Source: a virus
Strand: one strand, 5' to 3'
Length of the DNA: 64,000 bases
Virus record (IMG/VR): IMGVR_UViG_3300013132_000039
Span: 1-64,000 of that record
Every line of letters begins with the position of its first letter. Position 1 is the stretch's first letter. A model generated the notes under the pieces. It worked only from the letters and a program-made list of their open reading frames with translations, ran no database searches and had not been told where the DNA came from. The position numbers and the translations under genes are program-made. Of the stretch, positions 53,489 through 61,690 are shown piece by piece.

Positions 53489-54577
53489 ATGACAAGTAAA
53501 AGTAATAGTTGGTTCATTAATAATTTAACCAGTCCTAAGGGTCAGGTAGCTGACTTTCAACACGCAGCAAGGTTGTTTGTTGATGATGATCTTAGACTTG
53601 CTCCTAAGCTAAAATTTCAATTTCACGTCAGTTTTAGTGTTAACCCATCTGCTCTTAAAAGTTTAAATTTTAATTATAGGCATCAGGAAGAGTTCAATAT
53701 GTTAGTAAAAACTGTTGAACTTCCAAAATTTCAAGTACAGGTTGACACCTTAAACCAGTATAATAGAAGAAAAGTTACACAGGTTAAGCTAGATTACCAA
53801 CCAGTAGTAATAACCTTTCATGAAGATAATAGTAATGTTGTAAGGACATTATGGGATAGCTATTATAGCTACTATTATGCTGATAATGATGCATCAAAAA
53901 TTAAGGCAAACTATATTAGATCATCTATGTTAGGACCTAGTTTTATTAGAACTCCATATGGATTTGATAACGGAAGTACTGTGCCATTTTTTAATAATAT
54001 TACAATCTATCTAATGGCGAGACATAGGTATAATTCAGTACAATTAATTAATCCTGTAATTACTGCTTTTACTCATGATACTGCAAATTACGCTGAATCA
54101 AGTCCTATACAGAATTCGATGACTTTAGCATACGAAGCAGTTAACTATGATGAAGGAAATGTTTCAAAAGGTAATCCACCGGGATTCGCTTCTAGTCACT
54201 ATGATCACACTCCTAGTCCGCTAAGTTTAGCAGGCGGTGGTACTGCTACAGTTTTTGGGCCAGGAGGAGTACTAGCAGGTGCTTCAACTATATTCGGTGA
54301 CCTAGCATCAGGAAAAACATTTGATAATCCAGCAAATTTTTTAACCACTGCAATACAAACTATTAATACATATCAAAATGCAAAAAGTTTAACAAAAGCA
54401 GGAGTTAAAAATGAATTACAAAATATTGCTGTGAAAGGAATAACTGCCGGTGCACGAGAATTAAATACTCCTAATTCCCCTTATAATAGACAGTTTCCTG
54501 TAAATGATACCGGTAATCAACAAGATACAACAAAAGGAACACCATATGGAGGATCGACCCAGGGAGGTGGCCCATGA
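53489..54577 (+). CDS. tail-tube-fold protein, possible tube initiator (gp54-like)
   Basis: 362 residues from the ATG at 53489; an upstream start at 53432 would lie inside the terminator. LKFQFHVSFSVNPS, FNMLVKTVELPKFQVQVDTL, QVKLDYQPVVITFHEDNSNV and NNITIYLMARHRYNSVQLIN show the tube-like order of strands shared by gp19 and the tube initiator gp54, with a poorly structured Gly/Pro/Gln-rich C-terminus. Name uncertain: gp54-like is my best guess; a second tube or hub protein is possible. Stop overlaps the next start. Confidence 0.6.
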   Translation: MTSKSNSWFINNLTSPKGQVADFQHAARLFVDDDLRLAPKLKFQFHVSFSVNPSALKSLNFNYRHQEEFNMLVKTVELPKFQVQVDTLNQYNRRKVTQVKLDYQPVVITFHEDNSNVVRTLWDSYYSYYYADNDASKIKANYIRSSMLGPSFIRTPYGFDNGSTVPFFNNITIYLMARHRYNSVQLINPVITAFTHDTANYAESSPIQNSMTLAYEAVNYDEGNVSKGNPPGFASSHYDHTPSPLSLAGGGTATVFGPGGVLAGASTIFGDLASGKTFDNPANFLTTAIQTINTYQNAKSLTKAGVKNELQNIAVKGITAGARELNTPNSPYNRQFPVNDTGNQQDTTKGTPYGGSTQGGGP

Positions 54578-54948
54578 TAGATAAACAAAATTTTCCTAGC
54601 AATTCTCCTCCTGATAGCTCAGCTAAGGTTAAGTCTTTTTTTGATCGCTATTTTTTACATCAAATAACATTTCCTAGTAATCAAATAGATGCTGTTGTGG
54701 GACATTTTATTAAACGTGGGTTCGATGAAATTGCTGCCAAAAGTACAGCTATAGTATTACTTACACAAAGTAGACTAGAAAATGTAAATGTTTTTCAATT
54801 ACTAGATACATTAAAAGGTGTGTCAGACCAAGAACTTAGCCTTGTAGTAGCAGAAATTTTAAACGTTTATAGAGAAAAAACTAGCAGTTTAGGCTTTAAA
54901 AGCACTACGTTAACTGAAAATTACGAGAGCAGAAATATTCGTCAATGA
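54574..54948 (+). CDS. conserved virion-associated hypothetical protein
   Basis: 124 residues, helical: FFDRYFLHQITFPSNQIDAV near 22-41, RGFDEIAAKSTAIVLLTQSR, then VNVFQLLDTLKGVSDQELSL. I recall similar proteins beside tail and head-completion genes in marine T4-like phages; no known activity. Overlaps both neighbours by four bases. Confidence 0.65.
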   Translation: MIDKQNFPSNSPPDSSAKVKSFFDRYFLHQITFPSNQIDAVVGHFIKRGFDEIAAKSTAIVLLTQSRLENVNVFQLLDTLKGVSDQELSLVVAEILNVYREKTSSLGFKSTTLTENYESRNIRQ

Positions 54949-55376
54949 AACGAAACTACGCTCAAGGAAAATATAACATATCTAATCCTGACAAATACGT
55001 GGGCAATCGCCAACCTACATATAGATCAAGCTGGGAATGGAACTTTATGAGGTTCTGCGACAGCAATCCTAACATATTAAAATGGGCCAGTGAAGCAATT
55101 AAAATTCCATATAAAGATCCTTTTACAGGACGACAAACAATTTATGTGCCTGATTTTTTTATACAATATGTAGATAAAAACAGTAAAGTTCATACCGAAC
55201 TTATTGAAGTTAAGCCTGCAAGTCAAACACTAAAAGAGCACGTAGGTAAAAGTAAACATAATCAAGTACAATATGCTAAAAATCAATATAAATGGCGTGC
55301 TGCTTATGAATGGTGCGGTAAACAAGGAATAAAATTTCGAATCTTAACCGAAAATGATTTGTTCACCAATAGATAA
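54945..55376 (+). CDS. gp4: head completion protein gp4
   Basis: 143 residues. KYVGNRQPTYRSSWEWNFMR near 17-36 (Glu31 in the nuclease pattern), YVPDFFIQYVDKNSKVHTEL and IEVKPASQ are the E...PDF...E-x-K layout of a restriction-type nuclease fold, conserved in T4 gp4. gp4 trims or protects DNA at the portal when the filled head is closed. Size close to T4 gp4 (150). Confidence 0.88.
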   Translation: MKRNYAQGKYNISNPDKYVGNRQPTYRSSWEWNFMRFCDSNPNILKWASEAIKIPYKDPFTGRQTIYVPDFFIQYVDKNSKVHTELIEVKPASQTLKEHVGKSKHNQVQYAKNQYKWRAAYEWCGKQGIKFRILTENDLFTNR

Positions 55377-55379
55377 GTA
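55372..55379 (+). promoter_or_regulatory. weak late-promoter-like GATAAGTA
   Basis: One mismatch (G for A) to GATAAATA; overlaps the gp4 stop and ends five bases before the ATG at 55385, the same spacing as the stronger sites in this window. Confidence 0.4.
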
Positions 55380-55384
55380 TTTGT

Positions 55385-55855
55385 ATGAAAAAACTTGAAG
55401 AAATACTTAATTTACCTGAAAGCAAAAAAACTATTAAAAAAGCTGAGAGAGAAGAAATTAAAACAGCGAATCAACCTATGCTACGGGACATAGGAGAGTT
55501 TGATAAAATAAGTGCTGCTCTACCACAGGTTAAAGGGTTAGGCGATATGAGCGATAGTGAATTTGATTCATTAGCTCAACGTGCTACCGATGCTTTTGAT
55601 GATCTTATGGATCTTGGAATGAATGTAGAAGCTAGATACAGTGGTCGTGTATTTGAAGTAGCTAGTACAATGTTAAAAAATGCTATTGATGCTAAAGCAG
55701 CAAAAATAGATAAAAAGTTAAAAATGATTGAATTACAAATAAAGAAAGAAAAGTTAGACAAAGAAACTTCTAATGAAGGAATCGATGTAAGTGGCACTGG
55801 AGTTATTGTGACAGATCGCAATAGCCTAATTGAAAAACTTAAGAATATGAAATAA
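55385..55855 (+). CDS. gp16: terminase small subunit gp16 (probable)
   Basis: 156 residues: a charged N-terminus, then DLMDLGMNVEARYSGRVFEV near 76-95, MLKNAIDAKAAKIDKKLKMI near 100-119 (the oligomer-forming coiled coil), and the C-terminal TDRNSLIEKLK. The layout and its place shortly before gp17 fit gp16, the ring that recognises DNA and regulates packaging. T4 gp16 has 164 residues. No Shine-Dalgarno sequence; coupled to a weak promoter-like site. Confidence 0.75.
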   Translation: MKKLEEILNLPESKKTIKKAEREEIKTANQPMLRDIGEFDKISAALPQVKGLGDMSDSEFDSLAQRATDAFDDLMDLGMNVEARYSGRVFEVASTMLKNAIDAKAAKIDKKLKMIELQIKKEKLDKETSNEGIDVSGTGVIVTDRNSLIEKLKNMK

Positions 55856-55858
55856 ATA
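55851..55858 (+). promoter_or_regulatory. late promoter AATAAATA
   Basis: Overlaps the gp16 stop; 18 bases before the ATG at 55877, with AGGAT as ribosome site. Confidence 0.65.
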
Positions 55859-55876
55859 TATTATTAGGATCACGGT

Positions 55877-56491
55877 ATGAAATCGTTTAAAGAATACTTA
55901 GTTGAAAGTCAAGAAGAAAAAATCTACAGCTTTAAGTTAAAAGTTGCAGGTGAGCTGCCTGATAATTTTGAAGATGTTGTAGAAACTTGTCTAAAAAAAT
56001 ATGAATGTTGCAAATTTTCAAAGTCAAAAACAGTCCCTATCCAAGAAACATTACCTGACTTTCCTGATCTTAAAAATTTAGAAGTTAGCGTGTTTGATGT
56101 TGATTGCAAGTATCCTACAACAAGCACAGTTTTAACAAGCTATATTGCAGAACATACAGGTGTGCCTGTTAGCTTTGTAAAAGTAAGAAGTCTACGGGAA
56201 GAAGAAGCAGCAGAGGTTAAAGAAAATCCAGAAACAAGTGGCGGAAAAGCTCTTATTGGCCAATGTGACTTTCCTAAAGAAAACCATCAAAGTTTAGTAG
56301 GTGAAAAACACGTTTCTGCTTTCCTAAAAGAACTTGCTAAAGAACGTAAAAAGAACGAGCCACAGCAATACAAAGGTGTAAATGACCAGTTACTAGCTAA
56401 AAAGGCTCATAGAGAAAAAGCCAATGAAATGGCAAAACCAGGACCAGCAAAAAGTGCCCTTAAGGGTCTAACTGGCAGATTCTCTAATTAA
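55877..56491 (+). CDS. possible packaged head protein with capsid-targeting start
   Basis: 204 residues. MKSFKEYLVESQEEK is close to the T4 capsid-targeting sequence MKTYQEFIAEA; L-V-E at 8-10 followed by Ser is a good gp21 site (compare L-A-E before Ser in gp23 of this phage). Then a small alpha/beta domain (YSFKLKVAGELPDNFEDVVE) with several Cys (near 40, 47, 48, 77), and a basic tail (KAHREKANEMAKPGPAKSAL). Unknown function; could be an internal head protein injected with DNA. Confidence 0.6.
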   Translation: MKSFKEYLVESQEEKIYSFKLKVAGELPDNFEDVVETCLKKYECCKFSKSKTVPIQETLPDFPDLKNLEVSVFDVDCKYPTTSTVLTSYIAEHTGVPVSFVKVRSLREEEAAEVKENPETSGGKALIGQCDFPKENHQSLVGEKHVSAFLKELAKERKKNEPQQYKGVNDQLLAKKAHREKANEMAKPGPAKSALKGLTGRFSN

Positions 56492-56501
56492 GGACATCAA
56501 A

Positions 56502-57095
56502 ATGAATTTTCAAGAACTTTATAAAAAAATATATGAATTAGATAATCCTGTCGTAGAAGAACCCAATGAAGGCAACGCTTATGGACAGGCAGTTCAAAAC
56601 ACTCCTCCCGGTGAAGAAATTAAAATTAATGGCAAGGGGACAGGAGACATTAAACGAGAAGAAACTTTATCAAATGAGTGTGGACCAGAGATGGGGCCTG
56701 GTCCATCTACTCAACAGGATAATGTTAGTATGAATGTTAATATGAGTGGTAGTGGTTCAGGCGGTATTAGAGATTTAATTAATATCCTTAAAAACATTGA
56801 AGGAGAACACGGTGGTGGCAGTGATGACCTAGGCGATTTGATCGGAAAAATGGACCACCCACATGACGATGAACACGGTGATATGGGGGCTAAAAAAGGT
56901 GTAGTAATAGGTGATGACCAGCCAGTTGACGAATTCGCCAATGAGCCTTCAGAACAAAATCTTCCATTGCCTATGGCCGGAAATGATTTGCATAAGCCAC
57001 ACGGAAATTATCCAGCAACACAACCTGGAGATAATCCTATGGCAGTTGCGAGAATACGCGAAAATTTAGAAAACTTATATAAAAAATATCAATAA
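56502..57095 (+). CDS. acidic hypothetical protein before the terminase
   Basis: 197 residues. Start MNFQELYKKIYELD, then low-complexity acidic and Gly-rich sequence (MNVNMSGSGSGGIRDLINIL near 80-100, DHPHDDEHGDMG near 128-140) and a helical end (VARIRENLENLYKKYQ). No family named; similar acidic proteins occur next to gp17 in related phages, as I recall. Its stop is followed by a terminator. Confidence 0.6.
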   Translation: MNFQELYKKIYELDNPVVEEPNEGNAYGQAVQNTPPGEEIKINGKGTGDIKREETLSNECGPEMGPGPSTQQDNVSMNVNMSGSGSGGIRDLINILKNIEGEHGGGSDDLGDLIGKMDHPHDDEHGDMGAKKGVVIGDDQPVDEFANEPSEQNLPLPMAGNDLHKPHGNYPATQPGDNPMAVARIRENLENLYKKYQ

Positions 57096-57115
57096 TCCTT
57101 GTAACCAAAACTTCT

Positions 57116-57142
57116 AAATAGGCTCATAGAGCCTATTTTTTT
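57116..57142 (+). terminator. terminator before gp17
   Basis: A perfect 10 bp stem (AAATAGGCTC with GAGCCTATTT, loop ATA) followed by T's up to 57142. The gp17 promoter begins at the next base. Confidence 0.85.
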
Positions 57143-57150
57143 CTTAAATA
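57143..57150 (+). promoter_or_regulatory. late-promoter-like CTTAAATA for gp17
   Basis: One mismatch to the consensus; ends four bases (CATT) before the ATG at 57155 and starts right after the terminator T-run. No ribosome site. Confidence 0.5.
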
Positions 57151-57154
57151 CATT

Positions 57155-58747
57155 ATGGCTGGAAAAAGTTTAGACGGTGTCTTAATTAAAAAGGCACATA
57201 AGCAAACATCATTCACTAATGATCAGGTAGAAGACCTTGTTAAGTGTAGTGCCGATAATGGCTATCATTATTTTTGTGATAATTTCTTTTACATACAACA
57301 TCCTGTAAGAGGTAAGCTTTTATTTGCACCTTTTACTTACCAAACACGTTTATTAGATGCATATCATTTTCATAGATTTAATGTAAACTTATTACCACGA
57401 CAAATGGGTAAAACTACCTGTGCCGCAGGATATCTGCTTTGGTATGCAATGTTTCATCCTGATCAAACTATTTTAATTTCAGCACACAAATATACAGGGT
57501 CGCAGGAAATTATGCAGCGTATTCGATATGGCTATGAATTGTGTCCCGACCATATACGATGTGGTGTAACAAACTATAACAAAGGTAGCATAGAATTTGA
57601 CAACGGCAGTCGTATTGTAAGCACAACTACTACTGAAAACACAGGACGAGGTATGAGTATTAGTTTACTCTACTGTGACGAGTTTGCTTTTGTGCCACCT
57701 AATATTGCTGCTGAATTTTGGACCTCAATAAGTCCTACACTAGCAACTGGTGGTAAATGTATTATTACTAGCACACCTAACAGTGACGAAGATACATTTG
57801 CTATGATATGGAAGGAAGCTAACAAGAAATTTGATGAGTATGGTAATGAACGTGAAGTAGGTATTAATGGCTTTTATCCCTTTACCTGTCAATGGGATGA
57901 ACACCCTGACAGAGACGATGCTTGGGCTACAGAAGAACGGGGGCGCATTGGAGAAGAACGTTTTCGTCGTGAATATAACTGCGAATTCTTAATCTATGAT
58001 GAAACACTTATCAATAGTATTCATTTAGCCGGAATGGAAGGAAAAGCACCTATTTTAAATATGGGACAAATACGATGGTATAAAACTCCTAGTAAAGAAT
58101 TCAGTTATGCTATTGCACTAGATCCTAGCTTAGGAACAGGTGGAAATAATGCTGCTATAGAGATATTTGAATTACCTAGCTTCACACAGGTCGGAGAATG
58201 GCAGCACAACCTTACTCAAATAAGCCAGCAAGTAAAAATTATGAGAGATATTTTACGCTACATCTCAGAATGTATCGGTGAAGATAACAATAATAATATC
58301 TATTGGAGTATAGAAAATAATAACATAGGTGAAGCAGGACTAATATGTATAAGAGACTTAGGTGAAGAAACTTTTCCAGGGCTTTTTATCAGTGAACCAA
58401 TAAGAAAGGGGCACGTTAGAAAATTCCGAAAAGGATTTAATACAACTCACAAAACTAAAATTAGTGCTTGTGCCAGATTAAAGTACCTAATAGAATCTAA
58501 TAAACTCACTGTTAATAGCAAGCCTCTTGTTTCAGAGTTAAAAACTTTTGTGGCAAGTGGAATTACCTATAAGGCCAAGCTAGAAGAGCAAGATGACTTA
58601 GTAAGTGCCTGTTTACTTATTGTAAGAATGACTCAAATTTTAGCAGATTGGGATAGCAAAATATTTGATGCTTTCAGCACAAATGAAGCCTGGAATGAAG
58701 AAGAATATGAACCCCCTATGCCTATTTTCATTTCAACAGCCCTTTGA
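57155..58747 (+). CDS. gp17: terminase large subunit gp17
   Basis: 530 residues. LLPRQMGKTTCAA holds the Walker A loop (81-88), SLLYCDEFAFV the Walker B D175 and catalytic E176, and STPNSDED the coupling motif; the nuclease domain begins at YAIALDPSLGTGG with D323. gp17 is the motor that pumps DNA into the prohead and cuts the concatemer. T4 gp17 has 610 residues; the missing part is the N-terminal extension. Confidence 0.95.
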   Translation: MAGKSLDGVLIKKAHKQTSFTNDQVEDLVKCSADNGYHYFCDNFFYIQHPVRGKLLFAPFTYQTRLLDAYHFHRFNVNLLPRQMGKTTCAAGYLLWYAMFHPDQTILISAHKYTGSQEIMQRIRYGYELCPDHIRCGVTNYNKGSIEFDNGSRIVSTTTTENTGRGMSISLLYCDEFAFVPPNIAAEFWTSISPTLATGGKCIITSTPNSDEDTFAMIWKEANKKFDEYGNEREVGINGFYPFTCQWDEHPDRDDAWATEERGRIGEERFRREYNCEFLIYDETLINSIHLAGMEGKAPILNMGQIRWYKTPSKEFSYAIALDPSLGTGGNNAAIEIFELPSFTQVGEWQHNLTQISQQVKIMRDILRYISECIGEDNNNNIYWSIENNNIGEAGLICIRDLGEETFPGLFISEPIRKGHVRKFRKGFNTTHKTKISACARLKYLIESNKLTVNSKPLVSELKTFVASGITYKAKLEEQDDLVSACLLIVRMTQILADWDSKIFDAFSTNEAWNEEEYEPPMPIFISTAL

Positions 58748-58753
58748 TAAATA
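58746..58753 (+). promoter_or_regulatory. late promoter GATAAATA
   Basis: GATAAATA overlaps the gp17 stop codon (TGA) and ends five bases (TAGTT) before the ATG at 58759; no ribosome site. Confidence 0.7.
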
Positions 58754-58758
58754 TAGTT

Positions 58759-60318
58759 ATGGAAAAAAACCTAGAAAATATTGCTATGGAACTTTTTGGA
58801 AAATTACGAACTCAATTTCCAAGCATCAAATTACGAGATAAAGATGAAGATCCTACTGATAGAGCAAAAGATGCTAGGTTTTTTGAATTTAACTATGTAA
58901 AAAATAATATAGACCTAGGCACAATTACAGTAAGTATAGACGATAACCCAGGTGAAGAAAGCGACGGCTTAGTAGTAATGTATAGTCAAGATATAGTTGC
59001 TAATCAACCTGAGCCTATTAAACATAGATGGTTTCGTTTTTTAGAAAGCTTAAGTGATTTTGCAAGTAGACATTTTATGGAATATAACATTAGAGATATA
59101 ACAAAAAGCAATTTAGATTCTAGACAGCAGTTATATTTGGCCAATAATCGCGGAGATGGCGCAATGAGTGAAAGTAAAAAATTATGGGGAACTTCCAGGA
59201 CCAGTTTTCAGGAAATGGGAGAAGCAAAACTAATAGTAAAACATAGCAAACCTGTTAACTATGACATTCCAGCTGGTCGTGCTATGCATATTGAAAGCAT
59301 CTTTGTTGAAAGCTCTGAAGGAGAACGCTTCAAATATCCATTTAAACATTTAAACGGAGCAAGAGCTTTAGCTGTTCACGTAGCTCACGGCGGAACTAGC
59401 TATGATCCAATTGGCCAACACATAATCGGATTAAGTGAAGAATTATCTAAACTTAGAATGTTTAAAGGCTATGTAGACCGTAATGAAATGGTTAGTGAAG
59501 CAATGGGCAATATACAAGGTAAAGTCTTAGAGCGCATTGATCAGGTCAAAAAAGAAATCCACAGTCTACAAAGTAAAAACTATTATCAATCATTTGCAGA
59601 AAGTTTTACTGCCAATGACAAGGTAGAGATCCCAGAAGATATTGTTAATGATTGGGTAGACAGATTAACTATTAGAAGCTTCAATGAAGAACTTAAAAAT
59701 GTATTTCCATACATTTATAAACTAGTAGGAGAAGATTCGGGACCAGTCAAAGAGCTAACACCAGAAGATCTAATTAATGGTAATAGCACACAGGACCCTG
59801 TAAATGAAATTGAATCTGAGCTTAAAGAACTTAGTGACTTTGAAGCATATATGCATGAACTGGCAATGACCGAAGCGGAAAAAGATGATCCACCGTTTGA
59901 CCCAGATCCGCCTAAGGAAAAGAAAGATGCTGGGGATAACGCAGAGCACGGCGGGCATAGTCGTGCCAAACACCTAGCCAAGGCAGCTATGGAAAAAGCC
60001 AAAAAAGCAGGAGCTAAAAAAGAAACTATTATCAATTTAGGCGGTCAAGATATGACACTTGGCGAAGCAGCCGCTATGGTTGGCATTGATGCAGATGAAT
60101 TCTTTACAGAAAGCAAAGGTGCTCAAGAAGTAGTAGAATTTATTAAGTCAATGTATGACGAAAATACCGGACAGTTCCCTAAAGGTGAAGAAGGTGTTAA
60201 GATTGCAGTAGAAAAAGAATTCGGTGAAGACGCAGGCCAAATTGCAGAACGGGTGATGGCTGAGTTAAATCAAGTGTTTGAAAGTAATAGAATTAGGAAA
60301 TTAGCTGGTTTGATTTAA
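58759..60318 (+). CDS. large conserved head-type protein of unknown function
   Basis: 519 residues from the ATG at 58759 (a TTG at 58744 lies inside the promoter). N-terminal alpha/beta domain (FEFNYVKNNIDLGTITVSID; WFRFLESLSDFASRHFMEYN), a central conserved domain (YDIPAGRAMHIESIFVESSE; YPFKHLNGARALAVHVAHGG), a Pro/Asp-rich linker near 380-400, and a C-terminal alpha-helical part. It ends RIRKLAGLI, like the scaffold's DIRRLAGI. Late promoter and place after gp17 suggest a virion or prohead role. Confidence 0.65.
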   Translation: MEKNLENIAMELFGKLRTQFPSIKLRDKDEDPTDRAKDARFFEFNYVKNNIDLGTITVSIDDNPGEESDGLVVMYSQDIVANQPEPIKHRWFRFLESLSDFASRHFMEYNIRDITKSNLDSRQQLYLANNRGDGAMSESKKLWGTSRTSFQEMGEAKLIVKHSKPVNYDIPAGRAMHIESIFVESSEGERFKYPFKHLNGARALAVHVAHGGTSYDPIGQHIIGLSEELSKLRMFKGYVDRNEMVSEAMGNIQGKVLERIDQVKKEIHSLQSKNYYQSFAESFTANDKVEIPEDIVNDWVDRLTIRSFNEELKNVFPYIYKLVGEDSGPVKELTPEDLINGNSTQDPVNEIESELKELSDFEAYMHELAMTEAEKDDPPFDPDPPKEKKDAGDNAEHGGHSRAKHLAKAAMEKAKKAGAKKETIINLGGQDMTLGEAAAMVGIDADEFFTESKGAQEVVEFIKSMYDENTGQFPKGEEGVKIAVEKEFGEDAGQIAERVMAELNQVFESNRIRKLAGLI

Positions 60319-60355
60319 TCAAGTTTCGGCAATCTTTGAGGTTGCAAGACTAAAT

Positions 60356-60388
60356 AAAAACGCATACAATAACAAGTATGCGTTTTTT
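60356..60388 (+). terminator. terminator before gp32
   Basis: A 12 bp stem (60356-60367 with 60376-60387, loop AATAACAA) ends in TTTTTT. A second hairpin (GTTTAAC/GTTAAAC, 60389-60406) follows at once. It closes the late unit. Confidence 0.88.
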
Positions 60389-60446
60389 GTTTAACTGGTG
60401 TTAAACAATATAGGCAAATATAGAGGCTAACAATAGGAGAAAAATT

Positions 60447-61430
60447 ATGGCATCTTTAGCAGAAATTCGCGCGAAATTAAAAGAACAAGAAGCCCGCTCA
60501 AATGGAGAGGGTAATAGGTCAGGCGGTGATAATTCGATTTATCCCTTCTGGAACTTAAAGGAAGGTAGTGAGTCAACAGTCCGTTTTCTTCCTGACGGAG
60601 ATACCAATAACACATTTTTCTGGGTAGAACGTGCAATGATTAAATTGCCATTTCCTGGAATTAAAGATTCTACAGAAAATAAACCAGTAGTAGTAAATGT
60701 TCCTTGTATGGAGATGTATGGAGAAACCTGCCCAATTCTTAGCGAAGTGCGTGGTTGGTTTAAAGACCCTAGTTTAGAAGATATGGGTCGTAAATATTGG
60801 AAAAAACGTAGTTATATTTTCCAAGGCTTTGTAGTTGAAGATGGATTAAAAGAAGAAAGCCGTCCTGAAAATCCAATTCGTAGACTTATTATTGGCCCTC
60901 AAATTTTCCAGCTTATCCGTGGAGCATTACTTGACCCAGAAATGGATGACTTACCTACTGATGCAGTAAATGGCGTTGACTTCAAGCTGATCAAGACCAG
61001 TAAAGGTGGTTATGCAGATTATAGCACTAGCAAATGGAGCCGCCGTAGTCGTCCATTAGGAGACAGTGAGACACAGGCATTATCTGCACACGGTCTTTTT
61101 AATCTCAAAGATTATCTACCAAAGAAACCCGGAAATGTTGAGGTACAGGTAATTAAAGAAATGTTTGAAGCTAGTGTTGACGGTGAACCTTTTGATATGG
61201 AACGCTGGAGTCAATACTTTAAACCAGCCGGTATGAGCTCCGCTACCGGTGATCCGGCTGCTCGCCCAGCCAAAGCTTCTGCACCGGCTGAAGAAGAGTA
61301 CGACGATGAACCAGTTGTAGCTAAGGCTGCTCCTGCTCCTAAAGCAGAAGATTCAAAAGCGACTGCTAATGCTGGTGGTAGCAAGGCTGAAGATATTCTT
61401 GCTATGATTCGCAATCGTAAACAACAATAA
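60447..61430 (+). CDS. gp32: single-stranded DNA-binding protein gp32
   Basis: 327 residues. The N-terminal basic arm LAEIRAKLKEQEAR (self-assembly), the OB-fold core with SIYPFWNLKEGSESTVRFLP near 30-49 and KYWKKRSYIFQGFVVEDG near 130-147, and a low-complexity acidic tail (EEEYDDEPVV) ending in an extra helix. gp32 coats ssDNA in replication, recombination and repair. Only two core cysteines (C87, C95) are seen near the usual zinc site; T4 uses one His and three Cys, so zinc may be absent or held differently. Strong ribosome site TAGGAG. Confidence 0.92.
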   Translation: MASLAEIRAKLKEQEARSNGEGNRSGGDNSIYPFWNLKEGSESTVRFLPDGDTNNTFFWVERAMIKLPFPGIKDSTENKPVVVNVPCMEMYGETCPILSEVRGWFKDPSLEDMGRKYWKKRSYIFQGFVVEDGLKEESRPENPIRRLIIGPQIFQLIRGALLDPEMDDLPTDAVNGVDFKLIKTSKGGYADYSTSKWSRRSRPLGDSETQALSAHGLFNLKDYLPKKPGNVEVQVIKEMFEASVDGEPFDMERWSQYFKPAGMSSATGDPAARPAKASAPAEEEYDDEPVVAKAAPAPKAEDSKATANAGGSKAEDILAMIRNRKQQ

Positions 61431-61437
61431 TAACAAT

Positions 61438-61458
61438 GCTCGGGTTAACAGCCCGAGC
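61438..61458 (+). terminator. hairpin after gp32, possible attenuator
   Basis: GCTCGGG pairs with CCCGAGC (7 bp, loop of seven). The tail CTTCTTC is not a true T-run, so it may only reduce read-through from gp32 into the uvsX unit or protect the gp32 message end. Confidence 0.5.
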
Positions 61459-61477
61459 CTTCTTCACGGAGAATATA

Positions 61478-61690
61478 ATGGCAAAATTAGTAAAAATTAA
61501 TGAAAGTTTTAGTTTAAATTACAGTAGTCGCGAAGCAGACACAGGGGATACTGTAATGGATTGTAATATCAATTTTGACAATCCCAAAGATGACTCTACT
61601 ATAATTCATAGATTAAACACTTGGCTATCAGCAATTGGCAGAACTGACATTGTTGTAGAACCAAAAGAGTATCCTAAAGGAATAAAGTAA
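61478..61690 (+). CDS. small hypothetical protein before uvsX
   Basis: 70 residues from the ATG at 61478, chosen for GGAG seven bases upstream; an upstream start at 61436 lies inside the hairpin. VKINESFSLNYSSREADTGD and IIHRLNTWLSAIGRTDIVVE: one small alpha/beta domain. I recall similar small genes between gp32 and uvsX in related phages; function unknown. Stop and uvsX start share a base. Confidence 0.65.
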   Translation: MAKLVKINESFSLNYSSREADTGDTVMDCNINFDNPKDDSTIIHRLNTWLSAIGRTDIVVEPKEYPKGIK

